Positions 33,658-42,371 of a stretch of DNA of 64,000 nucleotides are shown in pieces. The notes beneath the pieces were generated by a model, which was not told the origin of the DNA, did not search any database, and saw nothing but the letters and a program-made list of their open reading frames with translations. The stretch spans positions 1-64,000 of the forward strand of contig JACPTQ010000021.1 in assembly GCA_016192705.1 (NCBI GenBank). Reading direction: 5' to 3'. This stretch comes from Deltaproteobacteria bacterium. GTDB lineage: Bacteria; Myxococcota; JACPTQ01. Each line of letters starts with the position of its first letter. Within the stretch, counting starts at the first letter, position 1. Made by a program: the position numbers and the translations under genes.

Positions 33658-35160
33658 CTAACCTCGCGGCGCCAGCATTTCGCAAAGCGTCAAGACGCCG
33701 AAACCCGTTGCGCCCTTATCGCACGTGTCCGATTTCGCGTCGCTCATTGCCGGTCCCGCGATGTCGAGGTGAACCCACGGTGTGTCGCCAGCGAATTCTT
33801 TCAGGAAGAGGCCGCCCGCAATGGCGCCGCCAAACCCGTCGCCAACATTTTTCATGTCGGCAATCGGGGATTTGATCGATTCGAACATGCGCTCGGGGAG
33901 CGGCAATGGCCACATCTCTTCGCCCGCGGCGCGCGCCGACGCAAGCACCTCGCTCGAAAGCTTTTCGTCGGTTCCCAGGACGCCCGCCGTGAACTTCCCG
34001 AGCGCGATCATGCACGCGCCTGTGAGCGTCGCGAGGTCGATTATGACGTCCGGTTTTTTGGTGCGCGCATAAGCCAACGCGTCGCCGAGCACGAGCCGGC
34101 CCTCCGCGTCGGTGTTCAACACCTCGACGGTTTTGCCGCTCATCCCGCGCAGGATATCGCCGGGCTTGATCGCGCGTCCGCCCGGCATGTTCTCGGTGAT
34201 CGCCGCAAACGCCATAATCGTGTCGCCCGGCCGAATTCGTGAAATCGCGCGCATCGTCGAAATGACCACCGCCGCGCCCGACATATCCATCTTCATCTCT
34301 TCCATCTGCTTCGCGGTCTTGAGTGACAACCCACCCGAATCAAACGTAATCCCCTTACCGACAATGGCGATGCGCCGCGCGCCTTTTCGTGGTTTTGCCG
34401 GCGCGTATGTCATGTGAACGAATCGCGGCTCTTCGGCGCTGCCGCGCGCAACGCCAAGAAGAAGCCCCATCCCAAGCTTTTTCATCTCGCCCGGGCCAAG
34501 GATGGTGCACGACAACTTCCCTTCGCGCGCCACGCGATGCGCCGTATCGGCTAACCGACGCGGCGTCATCTCGCCCGCTGGTTCGTTGACGAGGTCACGC
34601 GCGAACAGCACCGACTCGGCGATGACCGTTCCACGATCGACGCCCTTATGAAAGTCGGATTTTGACAGCTTGTGAACATGAAAGCGCACGTCGCGGACTT
34701 TTGGCCCCTTTTTTTCTTTTGAGAGGTACTTGTCGAATTTGTAACCGCCGAGAACAACCCCCGATGAGAGCCCTTCGGCGACGGCCACGTGCGAGAGGGC
34801 TCCGGCGCTCGACGTCGCCGCGCCCGGGAGGAAAATGGTCATCGTGCCCGCGGAAACGCGTTCGCCGATCTTGAGTGCGCGACCACCGAGGTTTCGGAGC
34901 CGGCGCATGTCGATTGGTTGCGCTTTCCCTAAGCCAACCAGGGCAACGCGTGAACCGCCCGCGCGCCCGTGCGTGTGGATGCAGAGCTCCTGGCCTTCTT
35001 TGCCCACGAACTCTTCATCGCGCGCGGCCCCGAAAACGAGACCGCCAACGGCTTTGTCGACGTCGCCAAGGCAATCGTCCTTTTCGACGGCGCCTTCAAA
35101 CACACCGAACACCCAAAGATCAGCCTTCCCCCGCTCTGAATCGAGGTGAAAACGCACCAT
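33658..35160 (-). CDS. pepA: leucyl aminopeptidase (M17)
   Basis: A di-metal cytosolic aminopeptidase that removes N-terminal residues from peptides. It has 500 residues. The metal and catalytic motifs are visible: VGKGITFDSGG (about 262-272), where Lys and Asp bind metal, and VLNTDAEGRLVLGDALAYA (about 341-359), which holds the signature NTDAEGRL. The N-terminal 170 residues form the variable domain. M17 members can also act as DNA-binding regulators; nothing here tests that. apaG is downstream. It is divergent from ttcA, 85 bases away. Confidence 0.95.
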   Translation of the reverse strand: MVRFHLDSERGKADLWVFGVFEGAVEKDDCLGDVDKAVGGLVFGAARDEEFVGKEGQELCIHTHGRAGGSRVALVGLGKAQPIDMRRLRNLGGRALKIGERVSAGTMTIFLPGAATSSAGALSHVAVAEGLSSGVVLGGYKFDKYLSKEKKGPKVRDVRFHVHKLSKSDFHKGVDRGTVIAESVLFARDLVNEPAGEMTPRRLADTAHRVAREGKLSCTILGPGEMKKLGMGLLLGVARGSAEEPRFVHMTYAPAKPRKGARRIAIVGKGITFDSGGLSLKTAKQMEEMKMDMSGAAVVISTMRAISRIRPGDTIMAFAAITENMPGGRAIKPGDILRGMSGKTVEVLNTDAEGRLVLGDALAYARTKKPDVIIDLATLTGACMIALGKFTAGVLGTDEKLSSEVLASARAAGEEMWPLPLPERMFESIKSPIADMKNVGDGFGGAIAGGLFLKEFAGDTPWVHLDIAGPAMSDAKSDTCDKGATGFGVLTLCEMLAPRG

Positions 35161-35245
35161 CCGTCTCTCTCCTTTTCGACCTCAGTCGTATACCACTCCG
35201 ATTCAAGGCTTGTCAGCAGGGCCGCGCGTGGATGAAGATCGACCC

Positions 35246-36094
35246 ATGGAAAACGTTGCAGCCCTTGAGAAAAAACTACTCCACGATGTTGGTCGCGCGA
35301 TCGCGGATTTCGCGTTGATCGACGACGGCGATCAAATTCTCGTTGGGATGTCGGGTGGGAAGGATTCTTACGTTCTCTTCCATTTACTTCGTCTCTTGCA
35401 AAAGCGCGCGCCCGTGCGATTCGAGCTCGTCGCGTTTCACCTCGACCAGGGGCATCCCAATTTTCCGGTTCACACGATCGAGTCGTATTTGAAATCGGAA
35501 GGTGTGGCGTATCGGATCGAGCGCGTCGACACCTACTCCATCGTCAAGGAGAAAATCCCAGAGGGCGACATGACGTGTTCGCTTTGCTCACGTCTGCGCC
35601 GAGGCATCATTTACAACTGGGCGCCGAAATACGGATGCAACAAAATTGCGCTCGGGCACCATCAAGACGATGCGATCGAAACGGTGCTCTTGAATATGTT
35701 TTTTAACGGGCGTATCCGCGGAATGGCGGCGCGCCTTGTAAGTGAGGACCAGCGAAACGTCGTCATTCGGCCTCTCATCTACGCGCCGGAAGACCGAATC
35801 GCAGCGTACGCGCGGGCGAAAGGGTTTCCGGTGGTGCCATGCGTTTTGTGCTCGGAGCAGGAAGGTGCTGAACGCGCGATCCTGAAGGAGTTGCTCACGT
35901 CGCTCGAAGCGCGGAGCCCGGGCGTGAAGAGTCGAATGGGTGCGGCGCTTGGGAATGTCGAGTTGGCGTCGCTTTTGGATGTCCGGTTCGCAGGTCACGG
36001 ATCCGAACGCACGGACGCAAACGACAGCGATACGGATGTGGGATTGCCGCGCGTGCCACGCGCCGGAGTGGCGACGCGGTTGCCGATCCTTTAA
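35246..36094 (+). CDS. ttcA: TtcA-type tRNA 2-thiocytidine synthetase
   Basis: An ATP-dependent thiolase that converts cytidine 32 of certain tRNAs to 2-thiocytidine. Visible are the PP-loop SGGKDSYVLFHLL (about 37-49), the CxxC pair in TCSLCSRLRRG (about 110) and the third Cys in VVPCVLCSEQ (about 199-208). The cysteines hold an iron-sulfur cluster in this family. HHQDDAIETVLLN (about 136) is the other ATP motif. The ATG at 35246 fits the family N-terminus. The C-terminal 30 residues are extra. The stop overlaps the stop of the convergent GAPDH-like gene by four bases. Confidence 0.92.
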   Translation: MENVAALEKKLLHDVGRAIADFALIDDGDQILVGMSGGKDSYVLFHLLRLLQKRAPVRFELVAFHLDQGHPNFPVHTIESYLKSEGVAYRIERVDTYSIVKEKIPEGDMTCSLCSRLRRGIIYNWAPKYGCNKIALGHHQDDAIETVLLNMFFNGRIRGMAARLVSEDQRNVVIRPLIYAPEDRIAAYARAKGFPVVPCVLCSEQEGAERAILKELLTSLEARSPGVKSRMGAALGNVELASLLDVRFAGHGSERTDANDSDTDVGLPRVPRAGVATRLPIL

Positions 36095-37146
36095 ACCTCG
36101 CGAAACAGAAAGGGACGCAAGGCTTCAAGTCGCGAATCGATCGCGTCGGGGTACATGAAGCGCATCGCGGCCGCGAGCGACGAGAGAAGGGCGTTGCCAT
36201 CTTGCGGGGTGAAGCAGAACCCGACAACTTCCGTCTCGTCGCGGACAGCGATTGTCGGAAGCGACACGACGGTTTGCGACAAGATGCGGCCGTAATAGCC
36301 GTGATCGCGCCCAAATGAAAAGACCGAGTTCGCAGTTGTTTTCTCGGTGACGGCGACGAGTGGGTTGTCGCGAAAACGACCGACAACTTCGTCTTTTGTC
36401 GTTTTCTGCGTCAGCTGGAGCGAGAACCAAATCGAGTGCATATACTGCGTTGGGATTTTCACCGCGCTCGAAAAGATGCGCGGTGCGAGGCCGAGCGTCG
36501 CGAGCAAGTGAAACGCGTCGCGCGCGTGGTGCGTCCCGAACTGTTTGTCGTCGTGCTTGCCGACCTTGGGCGACGGGCAAAAATCGCTGTCCTGGCTGAT
36601 GTCGTTCGCGCGGCGCATGCAGAGAAAGTGCGCGTCGCGGAGGATGAGTCCATTTTTCGGAACGACCGCGAGCGACTTCAAAAGTACGGCGATGTTGTGC
36701 GTGTTGCAGCTCACGACTTGGAGAAAACGGTCGGCGTCGGTTACCGCCTCGTCGTTGATGCCACGCGCGTACGGCTTTCCAAACCCGAACTCGCTCCCTT
36801 GCGCGATAAACCCCTTGGGCCCATTCACGTATTGGTAAAACTTGTCCTTGTTTTCGTTGCCGGCCGGCGTGCAATCGATGACGACGGTCGCGCGCTCGAG
36901 CGCTTCGCGTGTTTCGTACTGGACTTTGTGCCCGAACGCTTCGAACGCCGCTTTTTGTGATGGATCGACTGTGAGTTTGGCGCCACGACGCACCAGGCTC
37001 TCGACTTTGGCCCGCTCGTGGGAGAGCGGGGTTCGCTTGTGAAACGAGACTTCGTCGATGCCGAGCGATGTTTTCATGTCGGCGAGAAGCCCGATGAGCG
37101 GCTCTCCCACCGTCCCAGTTCCAACCACATGTACGATACGTTTCAT
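36091..37146 (-). CDS. archaeal-type (type II) glyceraldehyde-3-phosphate dehydrogenase-like protein
   Basis: A 351-residue NAD(P)-dependent dehydrogenase. The glycine-rich loop VVGTGTVGEPLIG (about 7-19) is followed by VIDCTPAGNENK, the AQGSEFG segment and VVSCNTHN (about 147-154), where the Cys would be the thioester-forming nucleophile. RRANDISQDSDF and THHARDA (His pair, about 207) follow. This order matches type II GAPDH of Archaea, not the usual bacterial type I enzyme. The substrate is not certain: the residues after SCNT differ from archaeal enzymes (His-Asn, where they have Thr-Gly). Other phospho-aldehyde or homologous substrates are possible. No glycolytic genes are adjacent. Confidence 0.75.
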   Translation of the reverse strand: MKRIVHVVGTGTVGEPLIGLLADMKTSLGIDEVSFHKRTPLSHERAKVESLVRRGAKLTVDPSQKAAFEAFGHKVQYETREALERATVVIDCTPAGNENKDKFYQYVNGPKGFIAQGSEFGFGKPYARGINDEAVTDADRFLQVVSCNTHNIAVLLKSLAVVPKNGLILRDAHFLCMRRANDISQDSDFCPSPKVGKHDDKQFGTHHARDAFHLLATLGLAPRIFSSAVKIPTQYMHSIWFSLQLTQKTTKDEVVGRFRDNPLVAVTEKTTANSVFSFGRDHGYYGRILSQTVVSLPTIAVRDETEVVGFCFTPQDGNALLSSLAAAMRFMYPDAIDSRLEALRPFLFREV

Positions 37147-37235
37147 GGCTTTCCCCTCTCTCTACGTGCGATTCGCACGCCCCACAGTTCTAAAGGTTGA
37201 CACGGTCGAAATTGACTTGTCAATTCGAAGAAAGA

Positions 37236-38690
37236 TTAAGGAAGGCGTACGATAAAGCCGATGGAATCGTTTAGAACAGATTCTCCCGACGAAAGGACCT
37301 GGTTCAATCGGTCCTGTCCTTCGGCAAATTGGAAACGAGTTTTTGTCCCCGCCACGACGCGGGCGCCGCGCTTTCGCAGGTTTTCGAGCGTTGCCCGGTC
37401 GACCGTTTTGGCCTCGGCGTGCCAACCCTTGCGGTGCGCGTGGTAGAGCAGAGTCGGATCGTTGTCGTCGATCGCGACGATCAGATCAGAAACAGCTGTC
37501 GTGTCTCGGAGCGCCTTTGCAACCTGAGTCATGGGCTCACGTGCTGGGTCTTCTTTTCTCCAATAATTGATCAAGAGACTCGCGCTGATTCCGACCATTC
37601 CGATGAGTCCTAAAGTGATGGCCGCATTTCGCCAGACGAAGGTCCATGAGCCGTCAAAGGTCGACGCGAGAAAGCGGCCGATGAGAATTGATACTGGGAT
37701 GATGAATGGGAGCTGGTAATATTCGTGGACGGCGTTGCCGCGCGCAACCAGTGCAATGAACAAGAGACCCGTGAGAAGCCAAGCCACAAGGAACCGATGG
37801 GCGTGACGTTCGCCGCGTCTGAAGACAAGCGAGAGAACGAAGAAGGGGAGTGCGAAGTAGGCGAGGTGGCGTTCGATGAGAAAATGGATGAAGACGCGAT
37901 TCCAAAAATCCGGGGTGAGGAGCATCCCGAAGTTTCCCCACTTGTCTTCGCCGAAGGCCCAAATCCCAAAAGTGAGCCCGGTCTCGCGGTAGAGTGAATG
38001 CGCGTGCGTGTACCAGGCCAGAACGGGCGCCAGCGTGAGGATCGCGAATCCCCAGAGCGGAAGTTTGGTGAAGAGATGCCACCCAAACCTGCCGTGGGTG
38101 GCGACCAAGAGTGGGAAGGCGATCCAGAGCGCGGTCAGTTTCGTGAGGAGTGCAAGCGAGAAAAAGAGCGACGCCGCGACCAGTCGAGAGTGGGTCGGGC
38201 GATCCAGCCAAGCGAGAAAGAAATCGAACCCAGCTGCGAGGGTGGCGAGGTGAAGCGGTTCGGGCATGAAAGCGCGGCCGTAGAAGATGTTGAGTGGCAG
38301 GAAAGCGGCGATCGCTGTGGCCCACAAGCCGGTCCGCGAATCGAAGAGGCGGCGCGCGATTCGATAGATAAAGAAGAGAGAAACAAGCGAAAAGAGGATT
38401 GAGATGAGGCGCCCAACGCTTTCGGAGGCGCCGGTCAGACCGTAAGCGAGCGCAACGAGGAACGGGTAAAGCGGAAACTCCATCTCAACGGCGCCGTCGG
38501 TGTCACCGCGCCAGTCGATCTGCGGGCGCAGGAGGCGATAACCGCCCTCGTGAAAATTGCGCGCGACGGCAGCGGTATCGGTTTGGCGCCACGCGTGTAC
38601 CCCGAGGAGCGGTGCGTCGACCCCCACAAGTCGAACGACGGCTGCGCCGGAAAGAATGATCGGAAGGAGCAGTCGGGACGATATTCTAAT
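37236..38690 (-). CDS. membrane GT39/PMT-type glycosyltransferase
   Basis: About 484 residues with roughly eleven membrane helices, belonging to the dolichyl-phosphate-mannose/ArnT-like (GT-C) glycosyltransferases that use lipid-linked sugars at the outer face of the inner membrane. HAWRQTDTAAVARNFHEGGY (about 28-47) is the typical first loop with the catalytic acidic residue, and FYGRAFMPEPLHL is the second loop. The C-terminal 100 residues form a soluble domain. The start is unclear: no ATG, and no GTG or TTG, precedes the first helix after the amtB stop. An ATT at 38690, overlapping that stop, or an internal GTG must be considered. A longer reading to 38963 is antisense-like and unlikely. 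Confidence 0.8.
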   Translation of the reverse strand: MRISSRLLLPIILSGAAVVRLVGVDAPLLGVHAWRQTDTAAVARNFHEGGYRLLRPQIDWRGDTDGAVEMEFPLYPFLVALAYGLTGASESVGRLISILFSLVSLFFIYRIARRLFDSRTGLWATAIAAFLPLNIFYGRAFMPEPLHLATLAAGFDFFLAWLDRPTHSRLVAASLFFSLALLTKLTALWIAFPLLVATHGRFGWHLFTKLPLWGFAILTLAPVLAWYTHAHSLYRETGLTFGIWAFGEDKWGNFGMLLTPDFWNRVFIHFLIERHLAYFALPFFVLSLVFRRGERHAHRFLVAWLLTGLLFIALVARGNAVHEYYQLPFIIPVSILIGRFLASTFDGSWTFVWRNAAITLGLIGMVGISASLLINYWRKEDPAREPMTQVAKALRDTTAVSDLIVAIDDNDPTLLYHAHRKGWHAEAKTVDRATLENLRKRGARVVAGTKTRFQFAEGQDRLNQVLSSGESVLNDSIGFIVRLP

Positions 38691-39921
38691 TGTAGCCGGC
38701 CTCGCCGTGCTCGGTGAGGTCGAGGCCCATGATTTCGTCTTCGGGGGTTGGGCGAAGGCCGACGACTTTTTTGATGATCGTGAAAAGCGCCAAGCTGACG
38801 ACGAATGAAAATGCGATGGTGATGCCGACCGCGGCGAGCTGGATACCGACCAGACTTGCGTTGCCGGCGAGAAGCCCGTCGCCGCCGTCTGGGTTAACGG
38901 CTTTCGTGGCGAAGAGACCAGTTGCGATGGCGCCCCACGTGCCGCCAAAACCGTGAATGCCAATGGCGTCGAGGGCGTCGTCGTAGCCGAGCCGCGTTTT
39001 GAGCGTTACGCCGAAGTAGCAGACGATGCCACCCACGAATCCGATGACGATGGCGGCGCTTGGCGAAACAAAGCCGGCGGCCGGTGTGATGGCGACGAGT
39101 CCCGCGATTGCGCCCGATGCGGCGCCGAGGACGGTCGGTTTACCGCGGTGCCACCACTCGATGACCAGCCATCCGATCGTCGCACCACATGCGCCGAGGT
39201 GCGTCGCCACGAACGCGGTGGTTGCAAGTGCGCCGCTGCCGAGCGCGCTTCCCGCGTTGAAGCCAAACCAGCCGAACCAAAGTAGGGCTGCGCCCGTGAT
39301 GGTAAGCGGCAAACTGTGTGGTGGCACAGGCTCGCGCATGAAACCGCGCCTCGGGCCGAGCGCAATGACGGCCGCGACGGCTGCGGCGCCACTCGAGATG
39401 TGGACGACGGTGCCGCCCGCAAAGTCGAGCGCGCCCATGGTGCGGAGGAATCCGCCCACGCCCCACACCCAGTGCGCAAGCGGGTCGTAGACGAGAGTCG
39501 CCCAGAGGAGCGAGAATACAAGAAATGGAGCAAAGCGGATCCGCTCGGCGAAGGCGCCCGAGATGAGAGCGGGGGTAATCGCGGCGAACATGCCCTGGTA
39601 AATCATGAACGCGGCGTGCGGGATCGTCTTCGCGTAATCACCGTTGGGGAGGCCGCCGACTCCGGACAGGAGCGCCCAATCGAGCGAGCCGATGACGCCG
39701 CCTTGCGACGGGCCGAAGGCGAGCGTGTAGCCGACGAGTGCCCACTGAATTCCGATCGCGGCGGCGAGGATGAACGAATGCATGATGGTCGACAAAACGT
39801 TTTTTTTGCGGACCATCCCGCCATAGAAGAGGGCGAGTCCGGGCGTCATCAGCATGACGAGCGCTGCGGAAAGGAGCACGAAGGCGGTGTCGCCTGTGTC
39901 GATTCTTAGTGTCGTATCCAT
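38686..39921 (-). CDS. amtB: ammonium transporter
   Basis: A 411-residue Amt/Mep/Rh channel for ammonium with eleven membrane helices. Family motifs are present: LALFYGGMVRKKNVLS (about 28-43), DFAGGTVVHISSGAAA (about 166-181) with the first pore His, and the twin-pore second His in IGIHGFGGTWG (about 323-333). WFGWFGFNAGS is also typical. The ATG at 39921 is preferred over a Met twelve codons upstream. There is no glnK beside it, so PII regulation would have to come from elsewhere. The short cytoplasmic tail is acidic. The GT39 gene overlaps its stop. Confidence 0.96.
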   Translation of the reverse strand: MDTTLRIDTGDTAFVLLSAALVMLMTPGLALFYGGMVRKKNVLSTIMHSFILAAAIGIQWALVGYTLAFGPSQGGVIGSLDWALLSGVGGLPNGDYAKTIPHAAFMIYQGMFAAITPALISGAFAERIRFAPFLVFSLLWATLVYDPLAHWVWGVGGFLRTMGALDFAGGTVVHISSGAAAVAAVIALGPRRGFMREPVPPHSLPLTITGAALLWFGWFGFNAGSALGSGALATTAFVATHLGACGATIGWLVIEWWHRGKPTVLGAASGAIAGLVAITPAAGFVSPSAAIVIGFVGGIVCYFGVTLKTRLGYDDALDAIGIHGFGGTWGAIATGLFATKAVNPDGGDGLLAGNASLVGIQLAAVGITIAFSFVVSLALFTIIKKVVGLRPTPEDEIMGLDLTEHGEAGYN

Positions 39922-40020
39922 TCGAGATCCATAAACCAAGCTGCGCGCGTCGCACAACTGGAGAGTCGATCATCGGGATGGTAAGTGGTCCGACGGGCGT
40001 TAGGCGCGGCTCGGAAGGCG

Positions 40021-41100
40021 CTACGGCAAAAACTTTTCAGGGTGTTCGAGCTTTTCGGGGAGGTACCTTTCAATCACGTAGTTGAGACCGTGTGCCGCGA
40101 GCGCTTGCTGCTCCGCACGGACACCCATCGCAAGGAGTTGGTCGATCGCCTTTTGCCACGGCTTGTGGTGCTGGATAAAGGGGTCGTTTTTGATCGCGTC
40201 CTTTGCGCGCTTGATGTCGACTTCTTTGAGCGGATGCGTTGGCAGCGCGTAGTCGACGATGTCTTGCGGCGTGATGCCGAGGTAATGAACGCGCGGCACG
40301 CAAAAAAACTCGTTGATGTGCGCGGCGTTCCCGGAGCCGACTTTGAGCGTTCGATAGATGTTCCCGATTCCGTACGGGTCGCAGTCGGTAAACGCATACA
40401 CAGGGATCTTTTTTTCGTCGGAGAGTCGCCGAACGAACCGCCGGCACGCGCGCGTCGGCACGCCCCCCATCGAAACCAAGATGCAGTTCGCCTTCTTCCA
40501 GTAGTTGTGCTTCACGAGGCGTTGAAACATACCGGCCGTTTCAATGACCAATATGAAATCGGCTTTCGTCTCAAACTTGAGGTCCTCGACTGAAATTGGA
40601 ATCGAATAGGCGCCCGATCCAAACTTCGTGCAGTCGATGCTGAGCGATTTGCCGGTGTCGCGGTCTTTATCAACGACGATGAGCTTCCCGGCGATTTCGC
40701 CCCCTTTTTCTTCAGGCACGAATCCAAGCTGCTCGCGGTTCACTGTGAAAAACGCCTCGACGTCATCCAACACCGCGTCCGACTCAGGCTGTTCATGAAA
40801 ACGCGCGTCGTCCCAATTCTTTGACACGTAGTACGCCTCTCGCTTCGTCGCGATGTCGTCGGTCTCAACGAGCGTTTTTGACAACGACATCATCCTCAGC
40901 GTTTGCGCGAACGTCTTAACCGTCGACACCGTGAGCGTTCGCGATTTCCGCTTTCCACGCAATTCGAAAAAACCGGTCTTCGGATCGTACCGAACGTTGG
41001 ACAACGCCCGGAGCGGAAACCGTAAATCCGGCTTCTTGCCGCCGAGAATTGTCTTGTGCACCGTACGCGCCGCTTCGGTAATCGATTTGATAACGTTCAT
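40021..41100 (-). CDS. top6A: DNA topoisomerase VI subunit A (Spo11-like)
   Basis: A 359-residue homologue of the DNA-cleaving subunit of topoisomerase VI, an ATP-dependent type IIB enzyme known mainly from Archaea and plants. The winged-helix active site is seen in TKREAYYVSKNWDDARF (about 86-102), with two adjacent Tyr as nucleophile candidates. The Toprim domain has its Glu in LVIETAGMFQRLVKHNYW (about 183) and the Asp pair in YAFTDCDPYGIGNIYRT (about 233-249). Length and order match full-size archaeal subunits, not the Spo11-like mini forms. GGAGGGTG precedes the ATG at 41100. No B subunit is in the window. It lies downstream of radC and a small gene on the same strand. Confidence 0.9.
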   Translation of the reverse strand: MNVIKSITEAARTVHKTILGGKKPDLRFPLRALSNVRYDPKTGFFELRGKRKSRTLTVSTVKTFAQTLRMMSLSKTLVETDDIATKREAYYVSKNWDDARFHEQPESDAVLDDVEAFFTVNREQLGFVPEEKGGEIAGKLIVVDKDRDTGKSLSIDCTKFGSGAYSIPISVEDLKFETKADFILVIETAGMFQRLVKHNYWKKANCILVSMGGVPTRACRRFVRRLSDEKKIPVYAFTDCDPYGIGNIYRTLKVGSGNAAHINEFFCVPRVHYLGITPQDIVDYALPTHPLKEVDIKRAKDAIKNDPFIQHHKPWQKAIDQLLAMGVRAEQQALAAHGLNYVIERYLPEKLEHPEKFLP

Positions 41101-41136
41101 GCCGTCGCTATAGCACCCTCCTTCTTTTCGTGACAA

Positions 41137-41430
41137 TCAGTCCGTGAGAGCACGCAACTTGTCCCGGATGCGCTGTTCGGCGCACACGCGGCGCGATTGG
41201 ATGATCGTTCGGTCGCTGACGTAATCTCCTTCCACCACATTTTCGGGGAGCCACCTTCGGGGCACGACAAGCTGACGCCGACCCTCGATCACGACCACGA
41301 CGTCTCCCACGACCCGATCGACCCATCCACTTCCGTTCCAGACGAGCGGAGGTCCGCAGCCGTTCGTCCATGCACCAGCTGCCACCAAGGCCCCTACACG
41401 AAGACCGATTCGAACCGGGACCCGCGACAT
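41137..41430 (-). CDS. small DUF3006-like protein
   Basis: A 97-residue protein. Residues about 37-67 (WVDRVVGDVVVVIEGRRQL, then VPRRWLPENVVEGDYV) resemble DUF3006, a small beta-barrel domain in which a Val-Pro-Leu-Pro segment precedes EGD. The N-terminus is mildly hydrophobic with a Cys (AGAWTNGCGPP), possibly a lipobox, but too weak to call. Its ATG overlaps the radC stop (TAATG) and top6A starts 36 bases after its own stop, so it is the middle gene of a three-gene operon. Confidence 0.6.
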   Translation of the reverse strand: MSRVPVRIGLRVGALVAAGAWTNGCGPPLVWNGSGWVDRVVGDVVVVIEGRRQLVVPRRWLPENVVEGDYVSDRTIIQSRRVCAEQRIRDKLRALTD

Positions 41431-42176
41431 TACGCTTCAGCCGCCTTCACAGAGGTGCACCGCAGTCTAGCTGTTTTGTCAGCGAACTCTCGCTCTGTTG
41501 GTCCCGGCGGCGCGTCGACGAACATCCGTACGAACTCGTCTGGGATTGGGCGATCCCAAAGCTCGCACAGCCATTCCGTCTCGCGCAGACTCGTGAAGCT
41601 CCCTCCGGAAATGATGAGATGGTCGAAGAGGTGAACACCGACGATGTCACCGGCCCAGATAAGTCGCTGCGTTAGGAAAATATCGTCATCCGATGGATCG
41701 GATCGGCCGGTTGGGTGATTGTGGACAGCGACCGCGTACGTCGCGTTAAGTCTCACCATGGGTGAGAAGAAGTCGGACGGTCGAAGCGGGCAGACGGCGG
41801 TTGTCCCTTTTGACACGAGAATCGGCTCCGCGAGTTCTTGAAATCCGACATTGAGCGGCACCGCGTAAAACGACTCGCCCTTTTCGAGTTCAAGATGTCG
41901 AAGGCGCTCGAATGTTTGCTGGGCATAGGTGTGACGCGAGCCGCGCGGAAAGCGGCCCTCGAGTCCAAAGCGCACAAGCGAAAACGCCGCATGGACGCGA
42001 CTCGCGGCCGGTGGCGAGAGCCCGGCGCGCGTTAGCTCGGCTTCGGACGCTCGCGCGACCTCGCGCAGCGACCCCATCGACTTCACGACGGCCCTCGCCG
42101 CGCGCAGCGATCGCGGTGACGGCAACGTCCGGTTCGCCAGCAACCGCGCTAAATGAAACTCTGAATCGTTCGGCAT
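41430..42176 (-). CDS. radC: RadC-family JAMM-domain protein
   Basis: A 248-residue RadC-like protein. A helix-hairpin-helix-type N-terminus (about 1-75) precedes a JAMM/MPN domain with the metal motif HNHPTGRSDPSDDD (about 158-171) and an upstream Glu in LAEPILVSKGTT. RadC proteins are often linked to DNA repair or mobile elements, but their molecular role is unsettled; JAMM folds are usually metallo-isopeptidases. GGAGG eight bases before the ATG sets the start. It heads the operon radC - small protein - top6A. Upstream lies a nested palindrome (42277-42312) that may be its operator. Confidence 0.9.
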   Translation of the reverse strand: MPNDSEFHLARLLANRTLPSPRSLRAARAVVKSMGSLREVARASEAELTRAGLSPPAASRVHAAFSLVRFGLEGRFPRGSRHTYAQQTFERLRHLELEKGESFYAVPLNVGFQELAEPILVSKGTTAVCPLRPSDFFSPMVRLNATYAVAVHNHPTGRSDPSDDDIFLTQRLIWAGDIVGVHLFDHLIISGGSFTSLRETEWLCELWDRPIPDEFVRMFVDAPPGPTEREFADKTARLRCTSVKAAEA

Positions 42177-42276
42177 CCGAAGTTCCTCCTGGGTTCGGTG
42201 TTACGCCTTCGCAACATTGGTGCCGACCAAAGCGCGCCAATTCGGCAAGGAAACTGCGCCGCGCGACGGAGTCGCC

Positions 42277-42312
42277 GAGCGATATTCGCTCAGCGCTGAG
42301 CGACATTCGCTC
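42277..42312. promoter_or_regulatory. nested palindromic operator-like site
   Basis: Two 15-base palindromes, GAGCGATATTCGCTC (42277-42291) and GAGCGACATTCGCTC (42298-42312), have centres 21 bases apart, two helical turns. The space between them forms a third, perfect 18-base palindrome, TCGCTCAGCGCTGAGCGA (42286-42303). It lies in the 195-base divergent gap between radC and the phospholipase C-like gene. This is what paired binding of a dimeric regulator would need; a cruciform-forming element is the alternative. Confidence 0.55.
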
Positions 42313-42371
42313 ACGCGCCCAGACCCGAAGGCCGACTTGACGCGATCCGCGTGCGTCGCCACACTCAATTT

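Noticed and set aside
40021-41100. reading the Top6A-like gene as a defence nuclease
   Set aside because: No partner or effector domain is visible nearby other than RadC, so only the family assignment is kept.
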